This document shows positions 1-8,819 of a DNA stretch of 54,697 nt, piece by piece. Within the stretch, counting starts at the first letter, position 1. Each line of letters begins with the position of its first letter. A program made the translations under genes and the position numbers. The stretch comes from Dehalococcoidia bacterium (GTDB lineage: Bacteria > Chloroflexota > Dehalococcoidia > DSTF01 > JACRBR01), in contig JBBDXD010000002.1 in NCBI GenBank assembly GCA_040902535.1, forward strand, positions 1 to 54,697, in the 5' to 3' direction. The notes beneath the pieces were generated by a model. It was not told where the DNA came from, made no database searches, and saw only the letters and a program-made list of their open reading frames with translations.

Positions 1-176
1 TGATGAACCGTCCTCTGATTGGTCGATATCGCCGGGTTGCGCGGCGATGCGCGCCGCAATCGCGCGACCGCGCTTGCTACCGGTGGCATAACAACGGGGA
101 CCAACATCAATACGAATCCGACGATGCGCGCCATCGCAGATGTAAGAGCCGTACGTTCAACGCGTTGATAAGTCAT
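1..176 (-). CDS. Membrane protein, N-terminal fragment (truncated by window edge)
   Basis: This open frame starts at an ATG that overlaps the TGA of the upstream methyltransferase gene (ATGA), so it looks translationally coupled and is the next gene of the glycan operon. It runs without a stop for 58 codons to the window edge. After a short basic N-terminus (MTYQRVERTALTSAMAR), residues 18-40 are strongly hydrophobic, which suggests a membrane anchor or the first segment of an integral membrane protein. In a glycan cluster a polymerase, ligase or flippase would be plausible, but nothing visible identifies the family. Confidence 0.5.
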   Translation of the reverse strand, partial: MTYQRVERTALTSAMARIVGFVLMLVPVVMPPVASAVARLRRASPRNPAISTNQRTVH

Positions 177-859
177 GCCGGTTGCTTCCGCAGCGTGACT
201 ACGAACGAAGGGAGCGCCCAGCGGAGCGGCGCCAGGTCGGGAAGGACTCTACCGATTCCCGGAAGCCTTCTGCGTGCCACTTCCAACGAGCAGTCGTCGA
301 GCGCCAGGCTCGCTGTGCCGGCGAGCGCGCCAAGCTTTCCGAGGGTGAGCGGCTGTACGTCGAAGCGCGCTCCGCGTCGCGCCAGGCGGACGTACCGGTC
401 GCGCAGCGATGCGGGCAGCCACGAAAGGATTGGCAACTTGAAATGCGGTTCGAGCAGCGCAAACCGGTTGGGTGTCGCGAGATAGGCGATCCCTTTCGGC
501 CGCATCACACGCGCGATTTCCCGCAGGTGCAGCAGCTGATCGTCGACGTGCTCGATCACGTGATTCGAGAGCACGACATCGAAGGTTGCGTCTTCGGCGG
601 GGAGCTTCTCCGAAGAGATTCGCCGAAAGTCGAAGTCTCGAACGACGCGCTCGTCTACAACATCGACGCTCACGAGCGAACGCGATCTTCGAACAAAGTA
701 CGATGCGATGTAGCCGGAGCCGGTGCCAATGTCGAGCACGTCGCCAAGACTAGTGGTGCGCGTGGCGAGAATGGCTTCGATGCGCCGTGCCTTTGACTCG
801 CGCGACGCTTCGTTGGCATCGGCGTGAGACTGCTTTGCGACGGTATGTCCGGCGATCAT
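173..859 (-). CDS. Class I SAM-dependent methyltransferase
   Basis: A 228-residue Methyltransf_11-type protein. The SAM-binding motif I (VLDIGTGSGYIA) lies near residues 40-51, followed by an acidic motif II (SVDVVDERV) and a post-motif region with SNHVIEHVDD and ARVMRPKGIAYLATPN. The start chosen is the ATG whose first base lies inside the stop of the upstream methyltransferase gene (ATGA). A longer frame reading back into that gene is not needed. The protein is soluble, with no signal peptide. As it sits in a glycosyltransferase operon it probably methylates a sugar or lipid-linked intermediate; this is inference from position. Confidence 0.85.
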   Translation of the reverse strand: MIAGHTVAKQSHADANEASRESKARRIEAILATRTTSLGDVLDIGTGSGYIASYFVRRSRSLVSVDVVDERVVRDFDFRRISSEKLPAEDATFDVVLSNHVIEHVDDQLLHLREIARVMRPKGIAYLATPNRFALLEPHFKLPILSWLPASLRDRYVRLARRGARFDVQPLTLGKLGALAGTASLALDDCSLEVARRRLPGIGRVLPDLAPLRWALPSFVVTLRKQPA

Positions 860-1719
860 CGTGCCGCCTCCTCGCGCGGCTTTTCGAGCAGGAATCCCGT
901 GATGCGCGCTGTTCGCGGCGGGAGGAAGCGGCAAACGTCCTCGATGGGATAGCTCACCGCGACGGCCGCTCTCAGTACCACCCGCTTCGCACGATCAGCC
1001 GCCGTGCTTCGTCCCTGCTTAAACGCGCCGATCTCGTGGCGAGCCCGCGCGCCGTTCGCGACACGATGCACCCGGCTGAGCATCCGCAACAGCGGGATGT
1101 AGTGGTCGCCGATGGTGCGATGGACCGTCAGTCCGTGCTGCGCGAACTCTGACTGCCAGGCCGCGGCGGGCCATGGGAAGACGTGTGGGGCGTCGTCGTG
1201 CATGTCGGTCACTTCGAAGAGCACTACACGGCCGCCGGGGCGCAGCACGCGCGCGATTTCGGCGATCGCGCGTCGCTTCATCTCGTGCGGTACGTGCTGG
1301 AGTACGGTGACAGAGTTCACTACGTCGAACGACGCGTCGTCGAACGCAAGCGAATCGACGGACATCGTGTTGTAGGTTGGGCCGGCGCCGAGCGAACGCG
1401 CACGTTCGAGCCGTTCGGGTTCGATGTCGATGCCCGTGACTCGTGCATCAGGCCAGGACGCGTACCACCGCGCCCAGCGCCCAACACCTGTTCCGACGTC
1501 GAGGACGTCGCAATCGGCGAAGGACTGGTCGTGGAGCAATCGCGAGAACGCCTTCATCTGATATCGGTGGATGAACTTGTTGAACCATGGCGGCATGCCC
1601 GCGTAGCAGATCACCTCGAAGCCGTCCTCGCTTTGCTGCAGATGACGGCGGCTCAGGTCCTGCCAGTACGCTTCCAAGGCATCCCGGTTCATCCGCAGTT
1701 GCTTGCTTTCGGTCGCCAT
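856..1719 (-). CDS. Class I SAM-dependent methyltransferase
   Basis: A 287-residue methyltransferase. Motif I is VLDVGTGVGRWARW, followed by the acidic GIDIEPERLERAR and by the motif IV-like DVVNSVTVLQHVP and ARVLRPGGRVVLFE, a textbook class I arrangement. Two in-frame ATGs lie close together at 1725 and 1719. The GGGAGGG ribosome-binding site ends 7 nt before the second, so 1719 is preferred. The 3' end overlaps the next gene by 4 bp. It is not a close copy of its neighbour, so the operon carries two different methyltransferases, probably for different positions on the glycan. Confidence 0.85.
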   Translation of the reverse strand: MATESKQLRMNRDALEAYWQDLSRRHLQQSEDGFEVICYAGMPPWFNKFIHRYQMKAFSRLLHDQSFADCDVLDVGTGVGRWARWYASWPDARVTGIDIEPERLERARSLGAGPTYNTMSVDSLAFDDASFDVVNSVTVLQHVPHEMKRRAIAEIARVLRPGGRVVLFEVTDMHDDAPHVFPWPAAAWQSEFAQHGLTVHRTIGDHYIPLLRMLSRVHRVANGARARHEIGAFKQGRSTAADRAKRVVLRAAVAVSYPIEDVCRFLPPRTARITGFLLEKPREEAAR

Positions 1720-1734
1720 CTTCATTCCCTCCCG

Positions 1735-2961
1735 CTACGCCGCCAGGCGCTCGATGATGTCCGCGTACGATCGATGGATGCGCATGTGATCGAACCGCTC
1801 GCGCATTGCGCGAATGCCGCGAGCGCGCGCTGCTGTGTGTACTTCGCGATCTGATAGCAGTGCGCACACAGTCCTGGCAATCGCGTCGCAGTCGCGCTGC
1901 GGGACCATGCGCGCGAATTCGCCGTTGCCGGTGACGTCGCTTACGCCGCCGACATCCGTCGCTACGACGGCGCACCCGCTCGCCATGGCCTCGGCATAGA
2001 CGACGCCAAATGACTCCGTATCGCCGTTTTCCTCGACAACGGATGGGCCAACGAACACGTCGGAGGACGCGTAGTAGGCCGGGAGATCCCGGTTCGGCAC
2101 CGCGCCGAGAAAGGCTACGTTGCGTTCTACGCCGAACGCGCGCACGAGTTCTTCGAGCATCCGCCTTTCAGGTCCATCGCCGATTACGAGTAGGCGTGCA
2201 TCGGGATGTGCGGCGGCGATCTCTGGCATTGCCTTGATGGCGTACCGCGCGCCCTTCTTCTCGACCAGCCGTCCTACGAAAAGCAGCACAGGTCCGGCTG
2301 GATTCAACATCGCGCGAAGCTGCGGGGAGCTTGCGTCTGGCGTGAAGCGCGACGTGTCAACCCCCATTGGCAGAACGTCGACGCGGCGCTCATCAATGCC
2401 CAAAGCGACGACCTCAGCCTTCAGCGCCGAACTGACGGCGGTGACGCGATCGCTCGTGCGCAACGCGAATCGCTTCGCGATCAGCGCCGCACCATCACGT
2501 AATGCGTAGATGTCGCCGCCGTGTGTCGTGATGACAACGGGCACGCCGAACCGGCGCTTCAGCAGCGACGCGACAAGCCCTTGCGGGATCGCCCAATGTG
2601 CGTGAATGATGTCGAAGCGCTCGCGCCGCATCAATCGCCACGCTGCCCACAGTTCACAGAGAACGAACAACGGTACCTGCGCGAGAAGCCAGCGATTTCG
2701 CTGAATGTTGGGCAGGATCGCGCCATTCGCTAGAAGCTGCGCTCGGGAGGGCCATGCGTAGCGAAAGCGTCGCACCGTAAAGCCGTCCCAGGCCTCGAGG
2801 GATTTCGCGCGATGGGCGCCGGGCGCAAGCACGGTGACATCCATGGTTGTCGCGAGGGAGCGGCACAGGTCGGCAACGAAGACCGGGCACGTGTCGTCCT
2901 CCCAGCGCGGGAACGTGCTGGTGAGGACCAGTATCTTCAAGCGAGCGCCGTTTTCGTTCAC
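1735..2961 (-). CDS. Glycosyltransferase family 4 (GT-B fold)
   Basis: A 408-residue retaining glycosyltransferase with two Rossmann-like halves. The N-terminal half opens with KILVLTSTFPRWEDD and contains the HAHWAIPQG segment. The C-terminal GT1 domain shows LLFVGRLVEKKGARYAIKAM, GDGPERRMLEELV and the nucleotide-sugar EX7E motif in VVEENGDTESFGVVYAEAM. It probably transfers a sugar from an NDP-sugar to a lipid-linked or surface glycan at the inner membrane. Translation starts at GTG within a GTGA overlap with the flippase-like gene upstream, so the two are coupled. Confidence 0.9.
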   Translation of the reverse strand: MNENGARLKILVLTSTFPRWEDDTCPVFVADLCRSLATTMDVTVLAPGAHRAKSLEAWDGFTVRRFRYAWPSRAQLLANGAILPNIQRNRWLLAQVPLFVLCELWAAWRLMRRERFDIIHAHWAIPQGLVASLLKRRFGVPVVITTHGGDIYALRDGAALIAKRFALRTSDRVTAVSSALKAEVVALGIDERRVDVLPMGVDTSRFTPDASSPQLRAMLNPAGPVLLFVGRLVEKKGARYAIKAMPEIAAAHPDARLLVIGDGPERRMLEELVRAFGVERNVAFLGAVPNRDLPAYYASSDVFVGPSVVEENGDTESFGVVYAEAMASGCAVVATDVGGVSDVTGNGEFARMVPQRDCDAIARTVCALLSDREVHTAARARGIRAMRERFDHMRIHRSYADIIERLAA

Positions 2962-3995
2962 GCCGGCCTCCCATCGGTGACCGCAGCCTCAGCGCCGAAG
3001 GGCGCCTTAGCCGGTCCTGGCGCGGGTCGGTCGCGGCGGAAGGCGCCGGTGATCACACCGGCGCCGCTCAGCAGGTCGGCGGCAAGCGCGATCGCCACCA
3101 GTGTTATGTCGGCGACGATAGTGACGGCGCGAACCAGCACCGCGCCCAGCACGGCGAATTCGACGGCGAATCGCGTCGACAGCAGTGCTGTGAGCACACC
3201 GTCGCGCACACCGAAGCCAGCCGGAGCCAGCACGACGATGATTCCAGCCACGCCCGCGAGCGAGAGCGCGCCCGTCACAAGGAGCAGATCGGCGAAGCTT
3301 GCACCCGTGATGCAGCGCATCACAAGGAGCATCGCGACTCCGTTGAGGCACTGGTTTACAAGTGTGAGTGCGGATGCGAGGACGATGCACGGCATCGATG
3401 GGAGCGCTCCCTGCGGCAGCGGCTCGCGGCCGAATGCTCGCAGTGCGCGGTCCGCAAGCCTGCCGAAGATTGCCGGGTGGAGCGCGACGAGCCCGACTCC
3501 CGGCACCACCGCGAGCGCGGCGTACGCGCCCGCACCAGCCGTGAGTCCGAAGGCCAGCGCGATGCACATCGCGCCGAACGTGCCGCTCACCAGCACCTCG
3601 AGCAGGTTCTGCACGCCGGTTGCGAGCGCCACCTGCTTGGTCGAGTGGCCGGCGCGCTGGCCCAGGTAGACTTTGCCGGCGAAGAATGGGACGGTTCCGG
3701 GCACGTAGCGCACCAGCCATGCGTAGACGAACGCGAGCATCAGAGCGGGCCGCCGCCCTCGTCGGGGCGAGACGTCTTCGATGAGGACGATCCAGGCCGC
3801 GCCGAGCAGCAGCGTGGCGAACGCGGACATCGCAAGCGCGAGCCCCAGCATCGGTGCGCTGTCAACAATCGTCGATGCGTCGAGCGACGATGCGTCTCCT
3901 GCGAGGCGGCTGCCGGCGAACCAGACAATCGCGCACAGCAATCCCGCCGTGACGGCAATGCGAACCCATGCGTGATGGAGCACGCGCATCCGCAT
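2958..3995 (-). CDS. Flippase-like / lysylphosphatidylglycerol synthase-type membrane protein
   Basis: A 345-residue polytopic membrane protein with about seven to eight hydrophobic segments. It carries the hallmark of the LPG_synthase_TM (AglD/MprF flippase-like) family: a conserved RYVPGTVPFFAGKVYLG segment after the second membrane span, and PAGFGVRDGVLTALL near the end. There is no soluble synthase domain, so it is not an MprF enzyme. Members in glycan operons are thought to move lipid-linked intermediates across the membrane; here that is inference. The gene follows the dehydrogenase stop after only 2 bp. Confidence 0.8.
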   Translation of the reverse strand: MRMRVLHHAWVRIAVTAGLLCAIVWFAGSRLAGDASSLDASTIVDSAPMLGLALAMSAFATLLLGAAWIVLIEDVSPRRGRRPALMLAFVYAWLVRYVPGTVPFFAGKVYLGQRAGHSTKQVALATGVQNLLEVLVSGTFGAMCIALAFGLTAGAGAYAALAVVPGVGLVALHPAIFGRLADRALRAFGREPLPQGALPSMPCIVLASALTLVNQCLNGVAMLLVMRCITGASFADLLLVTGALSLAGVAGIIVVLAPAGFGVRDGVLTALLSTRFAVEFAVLGAVLVRAVTIVADITLVAIALAADLLSGAGVITGAFRRDRPAPGPAKAPFGAEAAVTDGRPA

Positions 3996-3997
3996 GG

Positions 3998-4855
3998 CTA
4001 GGCCGCGCGCTCTGTGTCGACGTCGTCCGCCTGCGCGACGCGGCGGAGCGGTGCCGCGATGATGCCGCCCGCCGCCGGGTGCAGCAGCGCGTTCACGCGG
4101 TCTGCCGCGCGCAGGACCTCCATCTCGACGCCGGCGCTGCGCGCCAGGTCGATCAGCGACTTACTGTCTTTTGGCAGGCATTTGCCGCTATACCCCCGGT
4201 AGCCGGCGTCGTGGACGTCCATGTGCGACGCGCCGATCCGCGCGTCCGCGGCTACGATGTCGCGCACCTGCGCGTAGTCGATACGGAGCCGCTGGCACAG
4301 GTCGAAAATCTCGTTCGCGTAGCTCACCTTCACCGCAAGGAACGAGTTCGCGACGTACTTGGCCATCTCCGCCTCGGAGGCGGGGCAGATCAGCTCGAAG
4401 GGCGCGCGCGGCATCATCGCCAGCACGCGCGGCCCCTCGCTCGCGCTCTCGACGGTCACGCCGACGATCTGGCGGTCCGGCTCGACGAAGTCCCGAAATG
4501 CGCTTGCTTCGCGCAAGAACTCCGGGTTGAAGATGAACCGATGCAGCGGGTAGCGCGACTGGAGCAATGCCGTCGTGCCGGGAAGCACCGTCGACTTGAT
4601 GACGACGGTCTTCGAGCCCTCGATGCGTGCGACCGCGTCGAGCAGTTGCCGGTCGTCGAAACCGCGGCCTTGTGAATAAGGCGTCGGCACGCAAAGAAAG
4701 ATCGTCGGAGCTTCATTCACAGGCCCCATGTCCGAATGGCCCTTTGGCGGGTCGTAGACGCGCACATCGAAACCACCGCGCTCGTGCAGATAGGCCCGTA
4801 GCGATCCGCCCACGACCCCCGCCCCGATGATCCCGATCAACTCACTAGGCTGCAT
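3998..4855 (-). CDS. UDP-glucose/GDP-mannose dehydrogenase-like protein, short form
   Basis: A 285-residue protein with the NAD-binding domain (GIIGAGVVGGSL) and central domain of the UDP-glucose 6-dehydrogenase family. It has the TVLPGTT loop, the FNPEFLREA motif and the catalytic cysteine (Cys226) in GYSGKCLPKD. The C-terminal NDP-sugar-binding domain of the usual ~430-residue enzymes is absent; the gene stops shortly after the catalytic helix. ATG 4855 is chosen for its GGAAGGA ribosome-binding site and 11-bp overlap with the upstream glycosyltransferase. It could supply a uronic acid or be a divergent dehydrogenase; missing the third domain lowers certainty on substrate. Confidence 0.75.
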   Translation of the reverse strand: MQPSELIGIIGAGVVGGSLRAYLHERGGFDVRVYDPPKGHSDMGPVNEAPTIFLCVPTPYSQGRGFDDRQLLDAVARIEGSKTVVIKSTVLPGTTALLQSRYPLHRFIFNPEFLREASAFRDFVEPDRQIVGVTVESASEGPRVLAMMPRAPFELICPASEAEMAKYVANSFLAVKVSYANEIFDLCQRLRIDYAQVRDIVAADARIGASHMDVHDAGYRGYSGKCLPKDSKSLIDLARSAGVEMEVLRAADRVNALLHPAAGGIIAAPLRRVAQADDVDTERAA

Positions 4856-5885
4856 CTTCGATCCTTCCGTCTGCTTGCTCCGGGTCCTCATCGGCGGGGT
4901 TCTGCACGCGCAGGACGGCCTTCTTAGGCGACCGTCGTAGCGCCGCCGCGCTCTCCGCGCGCTCTTCCTTCATGCGCAGGAGCACTTCCTGCATCATGCG
5001 CCGGTTCCAGCCGATCGCGACGGCAAGCAGCCCGGTGATGAACATCTGTCCACCGACGAACCAGAGCGCAGAACCGATGACCAATGACTGCACGTGGCCC
5101 TGGCCTTCGCCCTGCGCCACGAACCAGCCGTAGCGGGCAAATGGCACCGCGCCGAGCAACAGCAGCGCCGCACCCAACGCGCCGTACACCTGCATCGGCT
5201 TGTACAGCAGAAAACTCCTCAGAATGACGCCACCAGCGCGAAGCACGTGGCTCGCGATGCCGTGGATCAGCCGCGACGGCCGTTCGACGTGGCGCGCCGC
5301 GATGGGCACGTTCGCCAACGTCATGCGCTGATCCAGGGCGTTGATCAACGTCTCGTGCGTGTAGGTGTGGTCTGAAAGCACGTTCAGCTTCATCGCCGCT
5401 TCGCGCGTGTACGCGCGAAACCCCGTCGAGACGTCGACGTCGGGGATGCGTAACAGCCGTTGCATGATGTAGTTGGCCGCCTTGTTGCCGTATTTGTTCG
5501 CCGCCTTCATGGGCAATTCGTCGATCAGCCTGCTGCCGATGGCGATATCGGCCTCTCGTGCCAGCAACGGCGCGACCAGTTCCGGAATGCGCGCCTGGTC
5601 GTAGTGATTGTCCGCGTCGGTGTTGACGATGATGTCGGCGCCGCGCACGACAGCTTCCTGGAGCGCAAGCTTGAAGGTTGCGGCCAGCCCGCGGTTCATG
5701 GGATGCGAGACGACGTAGTCGGCGCCCGCGCGCAACGCTTCTTCGACCGTCGCGTCCCGGGAGCCGTCGTCGAGGACGAGCACCTCCACGCGGTCCACGC
5801 CCGGGATCGCTCGCGGGATCTCGCGAATCACATCGCCGATAGTCGGCGCTTCGTTCAGCGCCGGGATCGTGACGATCAGCTTCAT
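4845..5885 (-). CDS. Glycosyltransferase family 2, polyprenyl-phosphate type
   Basis: A 346-residue GT-A enzyme. The N-terminal catalytic domain begins KLIVTIPALNEAPTIGDV, then VLVLDDGSRDATVEEA and the metal-binding NTDADNHYD. After the catalytic domain there are two hydrophobic segments (VYGALGAALLLLGAVPFA and LVIGSALWFVGGQMFITGLL), the layout of enzymes that load a sugar onto undecaprenyl or dolichyl phosphate at the membrane. The start at 5885 is preferred because the family's conserved N-terminus begins there and an AAGGAAGGA stretch lies upstream. It would supply a lipid-linked donor for the GT-C enzyme encoded upstream. Confidence 0.85.
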   Translation of the reverse strand: MKLIVTIPALNEAPTIGDVIREIPRAIPGVDRVEVLVLDDGSRDATVEEALRAGADYVVSHPMNRGLAATFKLALQEAVVRGADIIVNTDADNHYDQARIPELVAPLLAREADIAIGSRLIDELPMKAANKYGNKAANYIMQRLLRIPDVDVSTGFRAYTREAAMKLNVLSDHTYTHETLINALDQRMTLANVPIAARHVERPSRLIHGIASHVLRAGGVILRSFLLYKPMQVYGALGAALLLLGAVPFARYGWFVAQGEGQGHVQSLVIGSALWFVGGQMFITGLLAVAIGWNRRMMQEVLLRMKEERAESAAALRRSPKKAVLRVQNPADEDPEQADGRIEDAA

Positions 5886-6010
5886 GGCGGCGGGATCCTT
5901 CCTTGCGGCCGAATCGGCGGACGACAAGCCAAGTTTCGCGCGAAGCTGCCGCGATGACACTCAGCAATCCCCCTACGCACGCGGGGAGACCTCCCGAAGC
6001 GCAGGTTGAA

Positions 6011-8038
6011 TTAGCGTGTGCCCGCCGTCACGGCGGCCTGCTCTTCACGTGGCGAGAGCCCCGCTTCGAGATCGCTCAGCCGCACCGGCACGCCCAGCTT
6101 CCCTGCCAGCGACGGCGGCGTCAGTCCGCTCTCACGCTGCAACGCGTCGTAGCTGGATGCGCTCGTCGTCATCGGGTAGTCGATGATGCCCAGCCGCGCA
6201 CGATCGACGCGGTACACGAAGAACTGATCCGCCGCCGACCGCGCGTCGTGATAGATCAGTTCGAACGCCGGATGTGCGCTGAAATACGACGCATACGCGA
6301 GCGGACTGAACGTCACGTCGTCACCGCTCACGGTCACGTAGTCGATCTCGCGCGCCGCGACGTAGTCCATCAACTCGCCCTGCGAGAGCGCGATCCAGTA
6401 CGCCTTGCCGGGATACTGGCGCAAGTACAGCCATCGATCGTCACGCGCGTACGGCCGAACATCGTGCTCGCCCCATCGGAAGAGATTCGACCGCGGCGTT
6501 AGCATCTCCCGTGCCGATGCATCGACATCCACCCGCACCGTGGGCACTTGATATAGCCGGAAGCGCGCATCCGTCTGCACGTGCAGGCTCGTGAAGTACA
6601 GCCGGCTTGTGAGGACGTGCGAACCCGCGGGCAGGTGCGCCGACATCCACGCGGCGTTCTCGCGCACGAACTCGTTGTCCCACGAACCCGCATCGACGCC
6701 CATCGCCGCCGCGGCGACGTTCTCGTCGCGGAACGTGCTTCCCTGTTGCACAACGAAGATCGTGCCAAGCACGGCGAGCGACGTCATGAGCAGCGGTTCC
6801 GCCGTCCGGTGCGCCAGCGTGCGGGCGAGCGCTTTCACGCCCCAGGCCGCTGCGAGCCCCAATGCCAGGTACGAGAGGTACACGAGCGGCAGCGCATCGC
6901 GGAGTTGTAGCGCCCGGTTGGCGGCGTGCATTGTGAATGCCAGGAAGAGCGTCGCGAATGCGAAGATCAATCGGGCGCTCTCGTCTCCACGCGCAGCGCG
7001 CCACGCCAGCCACGGCCACGCCAGCGCCAGCGCGAAATAGGGCTGCGCTTGCGGCGCCACCGTCAGCAGGTAGTCCGGCACCGTCCGAAAGTACGCTACG
7101 TCGGCCTTCCATCCCGCGGAAGCCTCGAGCCCATATAACACCAGCCCGCCCCAGGCGGCCACGAGCAGCCCAGCCGCGGGCATGGCTGCCCGGTCAATGC
7201 GCATGGCGCGCAGTGCGGGCGCTCTCGCGAGCCATGCCGTTGCCGCTACGAACGCCGCGATGATCAGCGAACCGGCGACAAGTGCGAAATGCGGCGCGGC
7301 GCCGCCGAGCAGGTAGATCGATGAGTCATGCACCCAGACCCAGGCCCACCACGGCGCGACGGCCGCGGCGAATGCGCCGGTGAACAACGCAGCGCCCAGC
7401 GCGCCGTCTCGCGTACGCAGGGACGGCACGGCGAGCCACGCGACGGCGCCGAGCGGCGCCCACTGGACGCCGGCCTCCTTCACGAGCAGCGCGGCACCAA
7501 TGCACGCACCTGCGGCGGCAAACCATCGCGCGGTGTGGGAGCGCGTCGCCTCGTGCAGTGCTAACAGCGCCAGCAGCATAAACGTGCATTCGAAGGGATC
7601 GAGATATAACGTCGTGCCCAGACCGTTCAGGTACGACGCGGCCGCCGTCGTTACGCCCGCTATCGCACCGGCCAGCGCGCCGCCCATGCGAAACGCCAGC
7701 AGCATCACGAGCAGCGCGTTAACGACGACGATCGCTCTTGCGACGGCATAAGCCCCGTCAGCACCGGCCATGCGGACGAACGGCGCGAGCACCGCCGGAA
7801 ACAGCGGCGCCCGATGCACCACCGCATCGCCCGACGGATAGGTCACGCCTTCACCATGCGCGATGTTGTACGCCTCGGCGAGGTACAACGACTCATCCGA
7901 CGTGAGGTTCGCAGGCGCCGCCGCGAACAACGGCACCGTCAACAGCAGCACGACGACCGCGACCAGCGGCAACGCCATGCCGCGTGCAGTCGAACGAAGC
8001 GGCCTGGACGAGGCAGATGCGGGAATGCTGACGGCCAC
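6011..8038 (-). CDS. GT-C family membrane glycosyltransferase (GT39/ArnT-like)
   Basis: A ~675-residue multispanning protein: about ten hydrophobic segments followed by a soluble C-terminal domain of roughly 220 residues. The first periplasmic loop holds the DESLYLAEAYNIAHGEG segment, the acidic pair typical of GT39/ArnT enzymes that use polyprenyl-phosphate sugars as donors. The frame is open further upstream, but a GGAGG motif sits 4-5 nt before the GTG at 8038, just ahead of the first membrane span, so that start is chosen. The longer reading would run through the terminator and the next gene. It heads the glycan operon. Confidence 0.8.
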   Translation of the reverse strand: MAVSIPASASSRPLRSTARGMALPLVAVVVLLLTVPLFAAAPANLTSDESLYLAEAYNIAHGEGVTYPSGDAVVHRAPLFPAVLAPFVRMAGADGAYAVARAIVVVNALLVMLLAFRMGGALAGAIAGVTTAAASYLNGLGTTLYLDPFECTFMLLALLALHEATRSHTARWFAAAGACIGAALLVKEAGVQWAPLGAVAWLAVPSLRTRDGALGAALFTGAFAAAVAPWWAWVWVHDSSIYLLGGAAPHFALVAGSLIIAAFVAATAWLARAPALRAMRIDRAAMPAAGLLVAAWGGLVLYGLEASAGWKADVAYFRTVPDYLLTVAPQAQPYFALALAWPWLAWRAARGDESARLIFAFATLFLAFTMHAANRALQLRDALPLVYLSYLALGLAAAWGVKALARTLAHRTAEPLLMTSLAVLGTIFVVQQGSTFRDENVAAAAMGVDAGSWDNEFVRENAAWMSAHLPAGSHVLTSRLYFTSLHVQTDARFRLYQVPTVRVDVDASAREMLTPRSNLFRWGEHDVRPYARDDRWLYLRQYPGKAYWIALSQGELMDYVAAREIDYVTVSGDDVTFSPLAYASYFSAHPAFELIYHDARSAADQFFVYRVDRARLGIIDYPMTTSASSYDALQRESGLTPPSLAGKLGVPVRLSDLEAGLSPREEQAAVTAGTR

Positions 8039-8114
8039 GAATCCTCCGTGCTTGCATGGTGCGGGCGCGGTGATCTTCTGGTAATCGGGAGGCGCCCGCA
8101 TATGCGGACGCGAA

Positions 8115-8143
8115 GACGGCCCCGGCAGCTTGCCGGGGCCGTC
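8115..8143 (-). terminator. Intrinsic terminator hairpin
   Basis: A perfect 13-bp GC-rich inverted repeat (GACGGCCCCGGCA on one arm) with a 3-nt loop lies 22 bp past the stop of the small secreted-protein gene. There is no strong T-run after it. It separates that gene from the glycan operon. Confidence 0.75.
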
Positions 8144-8165
8144 TCGCATCTTGCCGATTTGGCGG

Positions 8166-8561
8166 TTAGCTGCGGCGGCTCCCCACGACCGTCGCACCGG
8201 CGCCCACGAGGGCGACTCCGGCCGCGGCCAGGACCAGCACCAGCATGTCCATGCCGCCATCCTGCGTACCGACGCCGAATCCGGCGTCAGGAAGCGCACC
8301 GGCTGCCGGGTTAGCACCGATGCCGCCCGGGGCGCCCGCGTTCGGGTCCGTCGTGCCGGCCGGCGTACCGCCCGGGTTCGTTGCCGGCGGCTCCACCGGC
8401 GAAGCCGGCGGGTTCGCGGCCGGCGCCTCCAGCGGGTAGTCCGGCGGTGTGAAGTCGGTGGCAGCGCCTGTGGTAGCCGTCACACCCAGCCCTGCGACAA
8501 GCAGGACGGAGGCCGCGACGACCGCGGCGATACCGACGACCGCGTTCTTCGACTTGATCAT
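8166..8561 (-). CDS. Small secreted Pro/Gly/Ala-rich protein with sortase-like C-terminal tail
   Basis: A 131-residue protein starting MIKSKNAVVGIAAVV, with a signal peptide over residues 1-35. A long low-complexity middle follows (DFTPPDYPLEAPAANPP, PPATNPGGTPAG). The C-terminus has the three parts of a cell-wall sorting signal: LPDAGFG, a hydrophobic stretch (MLVLVLAAAGVALVGAGA) and a basic tail (SRRS). LPDAG is not the canonical LPXTG and no sortase gene is in the window, so it may instead be an ordinary membrane anchor. ATG 8561 is preferred because the signal peptide begins there and AGGGA precedes it. Function unknown. Confidence 0.65.
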   Translation of the reverse strand: MIKSKNAVVGIAAVVAASVLLVAGLGVTATTGAATDFTPPDYPLEAPAANPPASPVEPPATNPGGTPAGTTDPNAGAPGGIGANPAAGALPDAGFGVGTQDGGMDMLVLVLAAAGVALVGAGATVVGSRRS

Positions 8562-8819
8562 TCCCTGTACCTCCATGCGTTTGCTGGGCCCCTGAAGTGG
8601 CCGCCTAACGCGCCCCAAGAGGAGACCCCAACCGGTCTCGTGAGATGGTCGGCGGAGTCATGCCGCCACTTTAGGGCTGCACCGAAGCTGGCGAGTGAAA
8701 AACACTCCCACTTCGAACCTGTCACAGATTCGAGAAATCCCCGTTTGGATCGACGAGACCGGTCTACCGGACTCGCCATCGACCCGGCCCTCCTATACTG
8801 CCCCGCCAGGCAGCAGGAA

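Noticed and set aside
8622-8639. Inverted repeat GAGACC-CCAACC-GGTCTC upstream of the small secreted-protein gene
   Set aside because: It is short (6 bp) and common in this base composition; there is no further sign of regulation.
8130-8819. N-terminal extension of the metalloprotease frame
   Set aside because: It would cover the terminator and the small secreted-protein gene on the other strand and places the signal sequence mid-protein.
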